A stretch of 64,000 nt of DNA from JAMXLO01 sp963819855 (GCA_963819855.1 CAWFYC010000019.1:1-64000), one strand, 5' to 3'. Positions 17,144 to 25,812 are shown, counted from the stretch's first letter. Notes: generated by a model from the letters alone, not told the origin. Translations and numbers: made by a program.

Positions 17144-18063
17144 CGGAACGGTTCGCCGCCGACTGGCTCGCACTGCGCGAACCGTTCGATCATGCGGCGC
17201 GCAGCTTGGCTCTGGCGCGACGTTTGGTGGCACTGCTGCCGAGGCGCCCGCAGCTGGTGGATCTTGGCGCAGGCACGGGCAGCATGTTCCGGTTCTTGGC
17301 GCCGATCATTGGACGCGGGCAGGATTGGGTGCTGGTGGATGCCGATGCGGCGTTGCTCGATGAGGCATTCGGTCGCACAGCAGCGTGGGCGCGGCACCAG
17401 GGTTTTGCTGCGACGGCTGCCGACGATGAACTGTTGCTGTCGACGCCGCATGGGTTGTGGCGAATGCGCGTGCTCAACACACCTCTCCCGCTTGCGGGAG
17501 AGGTCGCTGCGCAAAGCGCGGCGGGTGAGGGTCTATGTGTATGGGCGGCACCCTCACCCGGCGCTGTGCGCCGACCTCTCCCGCAGGCGGGAGAGGTGGA
17601 CGCTGTCGTGTGCTCCGCGCTGCTCGATCTGGTCTCCGTGGCGTGGCTGGCACGACTATGCGACACACTGACCGTGCCGCTTCTCGCCTGTCTCACCGTC
17701 GATGGCCGCGATGTCTGGCGACCACGGCATCCGCTCGATATCCTGGTGCGTGCTGCTTTCCGACGCGACATGCGGCGCGACAAAGGCTTCGGTCCCGCAC
17801 TCGGCACCACCGCACCACGCGTTCTCGCCACGCGCGGCTTGGTGACCGCGTCGGCGCCATCCGACTGGAATATCCCGCGCTCCGCGCTCCGCATGCAGCG
17901 TGCGCTGATCGACGGCATCGCCGATGCCGCACGCCACGCGCGTCCGGCGCACACCATCGCGATCACCGCATGGCAGGAGGCGCGGCTGCGGCAGGCGCTG
18001 CGCGGCAGGCTTGCCATAACCATCGGCCACCGCGACATACTGGCGCTCCCACCGGGAGGGTAA
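17140..18063 (+). CDS. SAM-dependent methyltransferase with an in-frame palindromic insertion
   Basis: 307 aa. Class I methyltransferase: motif I VDLGAGTGSMFRF, acidic end of strand 2 in WVLVDADAALL, and a later AVVCSALLDLVS. Between them residues about 114-153 (PLPLAGEV ... PLPQAGEV) are the translation of a palindromic repeat (17480-17598) with no homology to methyltransferases; it keeps the frame and adds exactly 40 codons between two conserved blocks. The insertion could form a surface loop or damage the enzyme. GTG 17140 overlaps the glycosyltransferase stop by 4 bases. Last gene of the pterin-like cluster. Confidence 0.78.
   Translation: MTERFAADWLALREPFDHAARSLALARRLVALLPRRPQLVDLGAGTGSMFRFLAPIIGRGQDWVLVDADAALLDEAFGRTAAWARHQGFAATAADDELLLSTPHGLWRMRVLNTPLPLAGEVAAQSAAGEGLCVWAAPSPGAVRRPLPQAGEVDAVVCSALLDLVSVAWLARLCDTLTVPLLACLTVDGRDVWRPRHPLDILVRAAFRRDMRRDKGFGPALGTTAPRVLATRGLVTASAPSDWNIPRSALRMQRALIDGIADAARHARPAHTIAITAWQEARLRQALRGRLAITIGHRDILALPPGG
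17480..17598. repeat. palindromic MITE-like element inside a coding gene
   Basis: 119 bases bounded by perfect 12-base inverted ends CACCTCTCCCGC / GCGGGAGAGGTG. Each end also forms its own hairpin (acctctcccg-cttg-cgggagaggt and acctctcccg-cagg-cgggagaggt), and gggtgagggt pairs with accctcaccc inside. Same family as 22227-22349. Confidence 0.85.
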
Positions 18064-18067
18064 CGCC

Positions 18068-19327
18068 ATGTTGTTGGGCGCGATCGCGGACGACTTCACT
18101 GGAGCGACCGATCTCTGCTCCATGCTGGTGCGTGGCGGCATGCGCACCGTGCAGCTTATCGGCGTGCCGCAGCCAGGTGATCCCACACCCGACGCCGACG
18201 CGGTTGTCGTGGCGCTGAAGTCACGCACCGCACCGGTGCGACAGGCGGTGAACGAAAGCCTCGCTGCGCTCGCCTGGTTGCGCGGGGCAGGCTGCCGGCA
18301 GTACTTCTTCAAATACTGCTCCACCTTCGACAGCACCGATGCCGGCAACATCGGTCCGGTGGCTGATGCACTGATCGCAGCACTCGGGTGCGGCTTCGCG
18401 CTCGCCTGCCCGGCGTTTCCCGCCAACGCGCGCAGCGTCTATCAGGGCTACCTGTTCGTCGGCGGTACGCTGCTGAACGAAAGCGGCATGGAGCACCACC
18501 CGCTGACACCGATGACCGATGCCAACCTGGTGCGCGTACTGTCGCGTCAGACCGATGGCACGGTGGGCCTGGTTCCATACGCAACCGTCGAGCAGGGCGC
18601 AGTGGCGATCCGCCAGGCGATGACAACGCTGCAGGAGCAGGGCCGCCGCTACGCCATTGTCGATGCGGTGAGCGATGCGCACCTGATCGCGATCGGCGAG
18701 GCCGCCGAACATCATGCGCTGATCACCGGCGGCTCCGGTGTCGCGATGGGACTGCCGGCGAACTTCCGTCGTACCGGCGTGCTGGTGGAACACGATGCAG
18801 CTTCGCTGCCTACATTGTCCGGTCATGCCGCGGTGATTGCCGGCTCGTGTTCGCGCGCCACGCTCGCGCAACTCGCCAGGGCACGCGAACTGGTGCCGGT
18901 GCTACAGCTCGATCCGATCGCGCAGCCCGACACCGCCGGCATGGTCGCGACCGCGCGCGACTGGATAACGGACAAACTCGGCACCGCGCCGATCGTCATC
19001 GCAGCATCGGCGCCGCCCGACAAGGTGCTGACGTTACAGCAGATGCTGGGACGCGACGGCGCCGGCGCGCTGATCGAACAGACGCTCGCGCATATCGCCG
19101 AGGACCTGGTCGAGCGCGGCGTGCGGCGGCTTGTGGTCGCAGGGGGCGAGACCGCCGGTGCCGTGGTGTCGCGTCTTGGTGTGCGCAGTCTGCGCATCGG
19201 CGGCGAGATCGATCCCGGTGTGCCATGGACCTATGCCGAAGGCGGCACAACGCCGTTGCTGCTGGCGCTGAAGTCCGGCAACTTCGGTGCCCGCGACTTC
19301 TTCATCAAGGCGTTCGAGGCGATGTGA
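18068..19327 (+). CDS. otnK: 3-oxo-tetronate kinase
   Basis: 419 aa, four-carbon acid sugar kinase (DUF1537 type). Phosphorylates 3-oxo-tetronate made by oxidation and isomerisation of erythronate or threonate. Seen: N-terminal GAIADDFTGATDL, YFFKYCSTFDSTDAGNIGP, ACPAFPANARSVYQG, and the C-terminal nucleotide-binding VVAGGETAGAVV and LALKSGNFG. With otnC downstream it covers the last two steps to dihydroxyacetone phosphate. The dehydrogenase and isomerase (ltnD, otnI) are not in the window. Confidence 0.93.
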   Translation: MLLGAIADDFTGATDLCSMLVRGGMRTVQLIGVPQPGDPTPDADAVVVALKSRTAPVRQAVNESLAALAWLRGAGCRQYFFKYCSTFDSTDAGNIGPVADALIAALGCGFALACPAFPANARSVYQGYLFVGGTLLNESGMEHHPLTPMTDANLVRVLSRQTDGTVGLVPYATVEQGAVAIRQAMTTLQEQGRRYAIVDAVSDAHLIAIGEAAEHHALITGGSGVAMGLPANFRRTGVLVEHDAASLPTLSGHAAVIAGSCSRATLAQLARARELVPVLQLDPIAQPDTAGMVATARDWITDKLGTAPIVIAASAPPDKVLTLQQMLGRDGAGALIEQTLAHIAEDLVERGVRRLVVAGGETAGAVVSRLGVRSLRIGGEIDPGVPWTYAEGGTTPLLLALKSGNFGARDFFIKAFEAM

Positions 19328-19358
19328 CGATGCGGCACGAATGTGCCCGCATTGTCAC

Positions 19359-19386
19359 TGGATGGCCGGCGAAGGCCGGCCATCCA
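19359..19386. repeat. 12-base perfect stem-loop between otnK and otnC
   Basis: TGGATGGCCGGC-GAAG-GCCGGCCATCCA. Not followed by a T run, so it resembles a chromosomal REP-type palindrome rather than a terminator; in a transcript it could stabilise the otnK message. Confidence 0.65.
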
Positions 19387-19495
19387 GGTCTTTCTGCTGG
19401 TGTCGGCAACGTGGATACGGGCCAAGCCCCAGCATCACGGATAAAAGCAGCCCTTACTTCATAGCAGGAGGTCGGGCTTTCGCCCGAAACCACAC

Positions 19496-20128
19496 ATGAC
19501 CGAGAATGATACCCGTGATCTGCTGGTGGAACTTGCCGCAAGTCTGTTCGCGCGCGGTTTCTCGGTCGGCAGTGCCGGCAACATCAGCGCGCGTCTGGAC
19601 GACGGCTATCTGATCACGCCGACCAATTCGAGCCTCGGTCGACTGGATCCGGCGCGGTTGTCGCGGCTTGATGCCGACTTCCGGCATGTCGGCGGCGACC
19701 AGCCGTCGAAAGAGGTGTTCATGCACCGCGCGTTCTATCGCTCGCGGCAGGACGCCGGTGCCATCGTGCATTTGCACTCCACCATGGCCACCGCGGTCGC
19801 CTGCCTGCCCGATGTCGATGCGGCGAATCCAATTCCGCCGCTGACGCCGTATTTCGTCATGCGGGTCGGGCGAAGCATGCCGATCGTCGAGTACTACCGT
19901 CCCGGTGATCCGGCGATGGAGCCGGCAATTCACGCCGCGGCGCGCGATGCGCGCGCGGTGCTGCTGGCCAATCATGGTCCGGTGGTCTCTGGCAAGACGC
20001 TGACCGACGCGGTGTATGCGGCGGAGGAGCTGGAGGAGGCCGCGAAGCTTTATCTGCTGTTGCGCGGCACGACGCCGCGATTGCTGACGCCCCGGCAGGT
20101 GGATGATCTGCTGACGACGTTCGGATAG
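19496..20128 (+). CDS. otnC: 3-oxo-tetronate 4-phosphate decarboxylase
   Basis: 210 aa class II aldolase/adducin fold, zinc-dependent. Decarboxylates 3-oxo-tetronate 4-phosphate to dihydroxyacetone phosphate. Seen: SVGSAGNISAR, ITPTNSSLG, the glutamate in SKEVFMH, the zinc ligands in VHLHST and a late histidine in LLANHGPV. Directly after otnK on the same strand, separated by 168 bases holding a palindrome. ATG 19496 starts the conserved domain; a GGAGG lies about 25 bases upstream, too far to be its binding site. Confidence 0.88.
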   Translation: MTENDTRDLLVELAASLFARGFSVGSAGNISARLDDGYLITPTNSSLGRLDPARLSRLDADFRHVGGDQPSKEVFMHRAFYRSRQDAGAIVHLHSTMATAVACLPDVDAANPIPPLTPYFVMRVGRSMPIVEYYRPGDPAMEPAIHAAARDARAVLLANHGPVVSGKTLTDAVYAAEELEEAAKLYLLLRGTTPRLLTPRQVDDLLTTFG

Positions 20129-20156
20129 CGGCGCGGTCAAGCCTGGGCACACAAGA

Positions 20157-20180
20157 AAAGGGCGCCACGTGGCGCCCTTT
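20157..20180. terminator. bidirectional terminator hairpin
   Basis: Perfect 24-base palindrome AAAGGGCGCCAC/GTGGCGCCCTTT between the otnC stop (plus strand) and the histone-like gene stop (minus strand). The A run on one side and T run on the other suit termination in both directions. Confidence 0.8.
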
Positions 20181-20223
20181 GCATCCGGCCCGGCTCCACG
20201 ATCGGAGCCGGGATCGGCAGTCG

Positions 20224-20577
20224 TCAGCTCATGGAGTCGGAGCCGCCCGATGGCATCGAGTCCGCTGCCGGAGCCGCGGCTGCGGCAGCCTTCTTGCGTC
20301 CGCCGCCCTTCTTGCGACCTGCCGCCTTCTTCCGACCGGCGCCCTTCTTCGCGGCTGCCTTCTTCTTCGGTGCGGCCTTGCGATAGGCTTTCTTCGGCGC
20401 GGCCTTCTTGCCGTACGCGGCCTTCTTGCGACCGTTCTTCTTCTTCGCGGCGGCCTTCTTCTTCGGCGCTGCCTTGCGCCCGGCCTTCTTCGGCGCCGCC
20501 TTCTTGCGTCCGCCGGCACGCATCGCCAGCGCCAGCGCGCGTGGCTGTTCGGTGGTTGGTGTCTCTTCGTTACTCAC
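20224..20577 (-). CDS. lysine/alanine-rich histone H1-like protein
   Basis: 117 aa, very basic. After a short N-terminus (SNEETPTTEQ) it consists of GRKKAA, PKKKAAAKK and RKKGGG repeats, then an Ala-rich and Ser-rich acidic tail. Such tails bind DNA non-specifically and resemble eukaryotic H1 and bacterial nucleoprotein HC2-type proteins. GTG 20577 is chosen because AAGGAG lies 9 bases upstream and protein-like sequence begins there. Repeat number may vary between strains. Two copies of a 10-base palindrome lie upstream. Confidence 0.78.
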   Translation of the reverse strand: MSNEETPTTEQPRALALAMRAGGRKKAAPKKAGRKAAPKKKAAAKKKNGRKKAAYGKKAAPKKAYRKAAPKKKAAAKKGAGRKKAAGRKKGGGRKKAAAAAAPAADSMPSGGSDSMS

Positions 20578-21036
20578 CTGTAGGAACTCCTTCTCGTGTC
20601 GTTGGTTGCAGTCGCGCGGCCAAACCGCGGCCGGGCCGGCGATCCCGCGTGGGAGGTTGTCTGCCACGCGCGCCAATGCCGCACATGCCCGGAAGCGCGA
20701 CGAGCAAGCCTGGCGCACACCGGCGCCATCGTCTTCGTCGCATCTGCGATTTCGCATCCGACGTCGATGCTCGATCGACTGTGCTTCACCTGGACTGGTC
20801 TGCGGTCAATGGACCGTCCTTCCGTTGCCGTGCGCACTGCAGCGATTCTGCGAATCGGATGCGTACGCACCGAATCCGCTATTCCTTGTCTCGCCCATTG
20901 CTGTCAACAAAAAGCAACCGTTTCGTCGCAAGTGCGATGAAAAAACTGCGTACGCACCGCAATGCGATGCATCGATGTCACAGAAAACCGCCGCGACATC
21001 GCTGTCGCGGCGGTGTGTTCAGCATAACCAAATCGC
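20578..21036. other. intergenic region with terminator and paired palindromes
   Basis: 459 bases without a supportable gene. It contains the prpC terminator (20988-21013) and two copies of tgcgtacgcaccg, at 20860-20872 and 20947-20959, each built on the palindrome TGCGTACGCA. These are candidate operators for the histone-like gene (inference). Confidence 0.45.
20988..21013 (-). terminator. rho-independent terminator of prpC
   Basis: Perfect 11-base stem CCGCCGCGACA / TGTCGCGGCGG with a 4-base loop; on the minus strand it is followed by TTTTC. It lies 24 bases beyond the prpC stop, ending the prpD-prpC operon. Confidence 0.8.
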
Positions 21037-22191
21037 TCAGACGCGCTTGTCGATCGGCACGAACGACAGATTTTCGGGGCCGGTGTAGTTCGCAGTCGGG
21101 CGAATCAGCTTGTTGTCGATGCGCTGTTCGATGACGTGCGCACCCCAGCCGGAGGTGCGTGCGATCACAAACAGCGGCGTGAACATCGCCGTGGGAACAC
21201 CGAGCATGTGGTACGAGATGGCGCTGAACCAGTCGAGATTGGCGAACATCTTCTTGGCGTCGGACATCGTCGCCTCGATTCGGTCGGCGATGGTGAACAG
21301 CTTCATCGAGCCCGCCGCCTGCGACAGGCGACGCGCGACCTCCTTGATCACCTTGTTGCGCGGATCGGAGATCGTATAGACCGCGTGGCCGAAACCGATG
21401 ATCACCTCGCGGTTGGCCACTCGCCTGCGAATGTCGGCTTCCGCTTCATCAGGCGTCGCGTAGCGGCTCTGGATCTCGAACGAGACCTCGTTGGCGCCGC
21501 CATGCTTGGGTCCGCGCAGCGCGCCGATGCCGGCGGTGATCGCCGAATACATGTCGGCACCGGTGCCGGCGACCACGCGGCAGGTGAAGGTGGACGCGTT
21601 GAACTCGTGTTCGGCGTAGAGAATCAGCGAGGTGTGCATGGCGCGGACGAACATCTCGCTGGGCGGCCTGCCGTGCAGCAGGTGCAGGAAATGGCCGCCG
21701 ATACTGTCGTCATCGGTCTCGACATCGATCCGCTTGCCGTTGTGGGCGTAGTGGAACCAGTAGAGCAGCGCGGACCCGAGACACGCCATCAGCCGATCGA
21801 TGATGTCGCGCGCCGCCGGCTGGTTCTGATCGTCCTTCTCGGGCAGCGCGCAGCCAAGTGCGGAGACCGCGGTGCGCATCACGTCCATCGGATGCGACGC
21901 GGCTGGCAATGCCTCGAGCGCCTGTTTCAGCGCGGCGGGAAGGCCACGCAGCGATCGCAGCTTGGCTTTGTAGCCGGCGAGTTCGGCGCGCGTCGGCAGT
22001 GTGCCGTGCACCAGGAGGTAGGCGATCTCCTCGAACTCGCAGGTTTCGGCGACGTCGAGGATGTCGTAGCCCCGGTAGTGCAGGTCATTGCCGGTGCGCC
22101 CGACGGTGCACAGCTCGGTGTTGCCGGCGGTGACGCCGGACAGTCCGACGCCTTTCTTCGCGCGGTTGGGGAGTGTCGCGGTGTCGCTCAT
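21037..22191 (-). CDS. prpC: 2-methylcitrate synthase / citrate synthase family
   Basis: 384 aa. Condenses propionyl-CoA with oxaloacetate to 2-methylcitrate. Seen: GLSGVTAGNTELCTVG and LHYRGYDI near the start, HEFNASTFTCRVVAGTGAD, GALRGPKHGGAN and GFGHAVY with the catalytic histidines, and a catalytic Asp region near ANLDWFSA. The short length and VTAG opening fit the 2-methylcitrate branch. It follows prpD on the minus strand with a palindromic element between them; AAGGAG precedes its ATG. Confidence 0.9.
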   Translation of the reverse strand: MSDTATLPNRAKKGVGLSGVTAGNTELCTVGRTGNDLHYRGYDILDVAETCEFEEIAYLLVHGTLPTRAELAGYKAKLRSLRGLPAALKQALEALPAASHPMDVMRTAVSALGCALPEKDDQNQPAARDIIDRLMACLGSALLYWFHYAHNGKRIDVETDDDSIGGHFLHLLHGRPPSEMFVRAMHTSLILYAEHEFNASTFTCRVVAGTGADMYSAITAGIGALRGPKHGGANEVSFEIQSRYATPDEAEADIRRRVANREVIIGFGHAVYTISDPRNKVIKEVARRLSQAAGSMKLFTIADRIEATMSDAKKMFANLDWFSAISYHMLGVPTAMFTPLFVIARTSGWGAHVIEQRIDNKLIRPTANYTGPENLSFVPIDKRV

Positions 22192-22226
22192 GGATATGTC
22201 TCCTTCTGTATCGCTTGCCGGCTCCT

Positions 22227-22349
22227 ACACCTCGCTCGCTTGCGGGAGAGGCCGGCGCAACGCGCCGAGTGAGGGTGTTAGAGACCGCATATTGACCCTC
22301 ACCCGCCGCGCCTTGCGCGGCGACCTCTCCCGCTTCGCGGGCGAGGTGT
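22227..22349. repeat. palindromic MITE-like element between prpD and prpC
   Basis: 123 bases with perfect 9-base inverted ends ACACCTCGC / GCGAGGTGT, internal gagtgagggt/accctcaccc pairing and ctctcccgc hairpin arms. Related to the element at 17480-17598. It fills most of the 173-base prpD-prpC gap. Confidence 0.8.
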
Positions 22350-22364
22350 CGTGGTCACGCTCCG

Positions 22365-23864
22365 TCAGAATATCCCCGGCTTGCCGACAGCGAGAGCGCC
22401 GGCGGGCAAGGCGACATTCAGCGTATGCAACTCGCCGGCCTTCAACCGCGCCAGATCCTGCGCGGCTTCCAGGAAGCGATTCGCCTCTCGCGTCGAGATC
22501 ACGCCGTCGGTCAGTGCGGTGAACTTGCGGATGTAGTCGTCTCGCCCGAATGGCTTGGCGCCGAGTGGATGCGCGTTCGCCACCGCCAGCTCATCGACGA
22601 TGCGGCTGCCGTCCTGCATCAGCACCTCGATGCGACCGCCGAACGCCTGTTCGGCTGGATCGGTAGAGAGATAGCGGCGCTCCCACTCGGGATCCTCGCG
22701 CGTCTCGACCTTGTGCCACAGCCGCACGGTGTCCGCTCGGGCGGCACGGCGCGGCGCGTAGCTGTTCACATGGTGCCAGCGGCCATCCTGCAAGGCGACG
22801 GCGAAGATGTACATGATCGAATGGTCGAGCGTCTCGCGCGACGCCTTCGGGTCCATCTTCTGCGGATCGTTGGCGCCGGTGCCGATCACGGCGTGGGTGT
22901 GATGGCTGGTGTGGATGATCACCTTCTCGATCTTCTCCGGATCGGTGATCTGCCCGCGCATGCGGAACGCCAGATCGATCAGCGCCTGCGACTGGTATTC
23001 GGCGCTGTGCTCCTTGGTGAAGCTGTCGAGGATCGCGCGCTTCGGTTCGCCAGATGCGGGCAGCGGTACCCGATAGTGCGCCTGTGGCCCATCCAACAGC
23101 CACGCAATCACCGAGTCCTCGCCTTCGTAGATCGGGCTCGGCGCTCCTTCGCCGCGCATCACACGATCCACCGCCTCGACCGCGAGCTTGCCCGCATGCG
23201 CCGGCGCATACGCCTTCCACGAACTGATCTCGCCCTTGCGCGACTGGCGTGTGGTGCAGCTCACGTGCACCGCCTGCTGCACCGCCTGGTAGATCACCTC
23301 CTGCTTCAGGCCGAGCAGCGTGCCGATGCCGGCCGCCTGGCCGGGGCAGAGGTGGGTGATGTGGTCGATCTTGTGCTTGTGCAGCGAGATCGCGCGGACG
23401 AGGTCGATGTGGATCTCGTATCCGGTGGCGATGCCGCGGATCAGGTCGCGGCCGGATTTTCCCACGGTCTGCGCAACCGCGAGGATCGGCGGGATATTGT
23501 CGCCGGGATGCGAGTAGTCCTGGGCGAGGAACGTGTCGTGCATGTCGAGTTCGCGCACCGCGGTACCGTTCGCCCAGGCAGCCCATTCAGGACTGACGCG
23601 CTTGCCTTGTGCCACTCCGAACACAGTGGCGGCATCCTTGCGCGGATGGCCGAGTGCCATGTCGCGCGCGGCGACCACCGGGTGACGGCTGATCGCGCCG
23701 ATCGCCACTGCGGCGTTGTCGATGATGCGGTTGACGATCATGGCAGCGACCTCGCGCTCCACCGGCACCTTGTCGGCCGCAACGCCAGCGATCTTCCAGG
23801 CGAGCTGATCCTCGCGCTTCAGGTTATCCTTGGACGGGTGCACCTTCACGTCGTGCAGGATCAT
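22365..23864 (-). CDS. prpD: 2-methylcitrate dehydratase (MmgE/PrpD family)
   Basis: 499 aa. Dehydrates 2-methylcitrate to 2-methyl-cis-aconitate in propionate catabolism. Seen: AAMIVNRIIDNAAVAIGAI, ELDMHDTFLAQDYSHPGDNIPPILAVAQ, SCTTRQSRKGEISSWKAYA and EPKRAILDSFTKEHSAEYQSQALIDLA, all PrpD blocks. ATG 23864 with GGAGG upstream; the longer frame to 23942 is not needed. First gene of the minus-strand prpD-prpC operon; no prpB (lyase) is in the window. Confidence 0.92.
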   Translation of the reverse strand: MILHDVKVHPSKDNLKREDQLAWKIAGVAADKVPVEREVAAMIVNRIIDNAAVAIGAISRHPVVAARDMALGHPRKDAATVFGVAQGKRVSPEWAAWANGTAVRELDMHDTFLAQDYSHPGDNIPPILAVAQTVGKSGRDLIRGIATGYEIHIDLVRAISLHKHKIDHITHLCPGQAAGIGTLLGLKQEVIYQAVQQAVHVSCTTRQSRKGEISSWKAYAPAHAGKLAVEAVDRVMRGEGAPSPIYEGEDSVIAWLLDGPQAHYRVPLPASGEPKRAILDSFTKEHSAEYQSQALIDLAFRMRGQITDPEKIEKVIIHTSHHTHAVIGTGANDPQKMDPKASRETLDHSIMYIFAVALQDGRWHHVNSYAPRRAARADTVRLWHKVETREDPEWERRYLSTDPAEQAFGGRIEVLMQDGSRIVDELAVANAHPLGAKPFGRDDYIRKFTALTDGVISTREANRFLEAAQDLARLKAGELHTLNVALPAGALAVGKPGIF

Positions 23865-23937
23865 GCGTTTCCTCCGCTGGTATCCGTGTGCGATCCTTCG
23901 TAAGGTCAAGCGCACCACACCGCAACTGAGTGCCAAG

Positions 23938-23956
23938 GACACTTATATATAGTGTC
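23938..23956. promoter_or_regulatory. inverted repeat over the hydrolase start, candidate operator
   Basis: GACACT-TATATAT-AGTGTC, a perfect 6-base inverted repeat round an AT centre in the prpD/hydrolase divergent gap. It covers the GTG start at 23952, so a bound regulator would block translation initiation or transcription directly. Regulator unknown. Confidence 0.5.
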
Positions 23957-25313
23957 AGTTCCATTCGACCGGCTGATCATCGGCGACGTGGTCACCAGCG
24001 ACAGGGTCATCCCGCACGGTTATGTGGCGGTGCGCGGCGAGACGATCGCGGCGATCGGCGAGGGTGAACCGCCGCCGGCGACGGAAATCATCGACCACGG
24101 CGGCAAGCTGATTCTGCCTGGGCTGGTCGATGGCCATATGCACACCTCGTCATCGACCGGCTGGCCTGGCATCGAGACCGCGACGAAGAGCGCGGCCGCG
24201 GGTGGCGTCACGACGTGCGTCGATATGCCGTACGACGTGCCACATCCAGTGACCGATGCGGCGATCCTGGCCGACAAGATCGGCTGGGTGGAGCGCACGG
24301 CGCACGTCGACATGGCGCTGTACGGCACCATCACCAAGACCGGTGGCGTCGGCGCGATCCCCGGTCTGGCGGCAGGCGGCATCTCGGCGTTCAAGCTGTC
24401 CACCTACGAGTACGACGCGGTGCGGTTCCCGCGCATCGACCATCCGACCATGCTGGCGGCGTTCCGCGAGATCGCGAGGACCGGACTGCCGGTGGCGATC
24501 CACAACGAGGATCAGGAACTGGTGGAGATGCTGACCGCGCAGGCACGCGCCGAGGGCCGCACCGAGCCGATCATGCATTGCCGCACCCGGCCGCCGCTGG
24601 CCGAGACGATGGCCGATCTCGAGATCTTCGAGATGGCGCTGGAGACCGGCGCGCATGTGCATATCGCGCATTCGTCGCTGGCGCGCGGGTTCGAGATCGC
24701 CGAGACGTTCCGCGGCATGGGTGCGACGACCACCGGCGAGGCGTGTATCCAGTATCTCTGCATGACGGAGGACGACATCATCCGGCTCGGTGGCAAGGGG
24801 AAGTGCAATCCGCCGTTCCGCACCGCCGCGGAGGTGGAGCGGATGTGGGCCTGCCTGACGGCGGGCAAGATCGCGTACGTGTCCACCGACCATGCGCCGT
24901 GGCCGATCGAACGCAAGACGCTGCCGGACATCTTTGCGAATGGCGCCGGTCTGACCGGGCTGCAGAGCTTCGCGCCGCTGATGTTCTCGCTGCTGGACGA
25001 GCGTGGGCTGTCGCCAACGCTGATGGCCACGTACTGCGCTGAACGCAGCGCGAAAATGCACGGGCTGTGGCCGAAGAAGGGCGCGATCAGGGTCGGCTCG
25101 GATGCCGATTTCTGCGTGCTGGAACGCGGCGATTTCGGGTTCGACGAGGCGGCGATTCAGGACCGGCCGGAGATGCGGTGGTCGCCGTATCATGATCGGA
25201 GGATGCGGGCGCGCGTTGCCGCGACGTATTTGCGCGGTGCGCTGATCTGGGATGGCACGAGCGTGCTGGCGCAGCCGGGCAACGGGCGCTTCGTCCGGCG
25301 GCAGACGCGCTGA
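23952..25313 (+). CDS. dihydroorotase/hydantoinase-family amidohydrolase
   Basis: 453 aa TIM-barrel metal-dependent hydrolase acting on cyclic amides. Metal ligands are visible: the HMH of GLVDGHMHTS, a lysine in SAFKLST that would be carboxylated, H in VAIHNED, H in HIAHSSLA and D in STDHAPW. This complete set predicts a binuclear active enzyme. Candidate substrates are hydantoins, allantoin or similar. It is divergent from prpD. GTG 23952 sits inside an inverted repeat and has no clear ribosome binding site; a leaderless message is possible. Confidence 0.82.
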   Translation: MSVPFDRLIIGDVVTSDRVIPHGYVAVRGETIAAIGEGEPPPATEIIDHGGKLILPGLVDGHMHTSSSTGWPGIETATKSAAAGGVTTCVDMPYDVPHPVTDAAILADKIGWVERTAHVDMALYGTITKTGGVGAIPGLAAGGISAFKLSTYEYDAVRFPRIDHPTMLAAFREIARTGLPVAIHNEDQELVEMLTAQARAEGRTEPIMHCRTRPPLAETMADLEIFEMALETGAHVHIAHSSLARGFEIAETFRGMGATTTGEACIQYLCMTEDDIIRLGGKGKCNPPFRTAAEVERMWACLTAGKIAYVSTDHAPWPIERKTLPDIFANGAGLTGLQSFAPLMFSLLDERGLSPTLMATYCAERSAKMHGLWPKKGAIRVGSDADFCVLERGDFGFDEAAIQDRPEMRWSPYHDRRMRARVAATYLRGALIWDGTSVLAQPGNGRFVRRQTR

Positions 25314-25328
25314 CGATGGGGACGCGCG

Positions 25329-25745
25329 ATGAGCGATGCACTGTTTCGCCCGCGCAGAAGGCCACTGCTGCGGCTAACACTGGCTCTCGGCACGTGTGCC
25401 GCGGCGGTGTTCGTGACCATCGTCGCGATCTGGCTGCGCATCAACGTCGTGCCGCCCGACTGCGCAGACCCCCGGACGCTCGCTTTGGTGCGCAGCAGCC
25501 TGACCGGCCGCTTCAAGCTGCCAGCCAGCGTCACGCTTGCGAACATTCAGACCCACGCCGGCGGCTATTTCGCGTTCCGCTTCGCCTGCGAGGCCGATCT
25601 GCACGGCATCGATCCTCACAAGCTGCCGCCGGGCACTGCAGTTCCCGGTTCGGTCACCTATGTCAGCCGATTGACCGACGGTGGCCGGCGTCATGAAGTG
25701 ACGGTCCGCGTCTACCCGCTGCTGATACTGGAGCAGGTGCAATAG
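25329..25745 (+). CDS. single-pass membrane protein, hypothetical
   Basis: 138 aa. Basic N-terminus (RPRRRPLLRL), one membrane helix (about residues 15-36), then an outward-facing domain with two cysteines (PPDCADP and RFACEAD) that could pair. No family recognised. It follows the hydrolase by 15 bases and may share its message. Confidence 0.55.
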   Translation: MSDALFRPRRRPLLRLTLALGTCAAAVFVTIVAIWLRINVVPPDCADPRTLALVRSSLTGRFKLPASVTLANIQTHAGGYFAFRFACEADLHGIDPHKLPPGTAVPGSVTYVSRLTDGGRRHEVTVRVYPLLILEQVQ

Positions 25746-25812
25746 GCCGCTCACATCGCCAATGCGGTGCCGATCGGCTAGGGTCCCGCCGGCAGATCAG
25801 GAGATTCCCCAC

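Noticed and set aside
20224..20520. Regular repeats as a possible CRISPR array
   Set aside because: They are codon repeats of a Lys/Ala-rich protein, without spacers of constant length.
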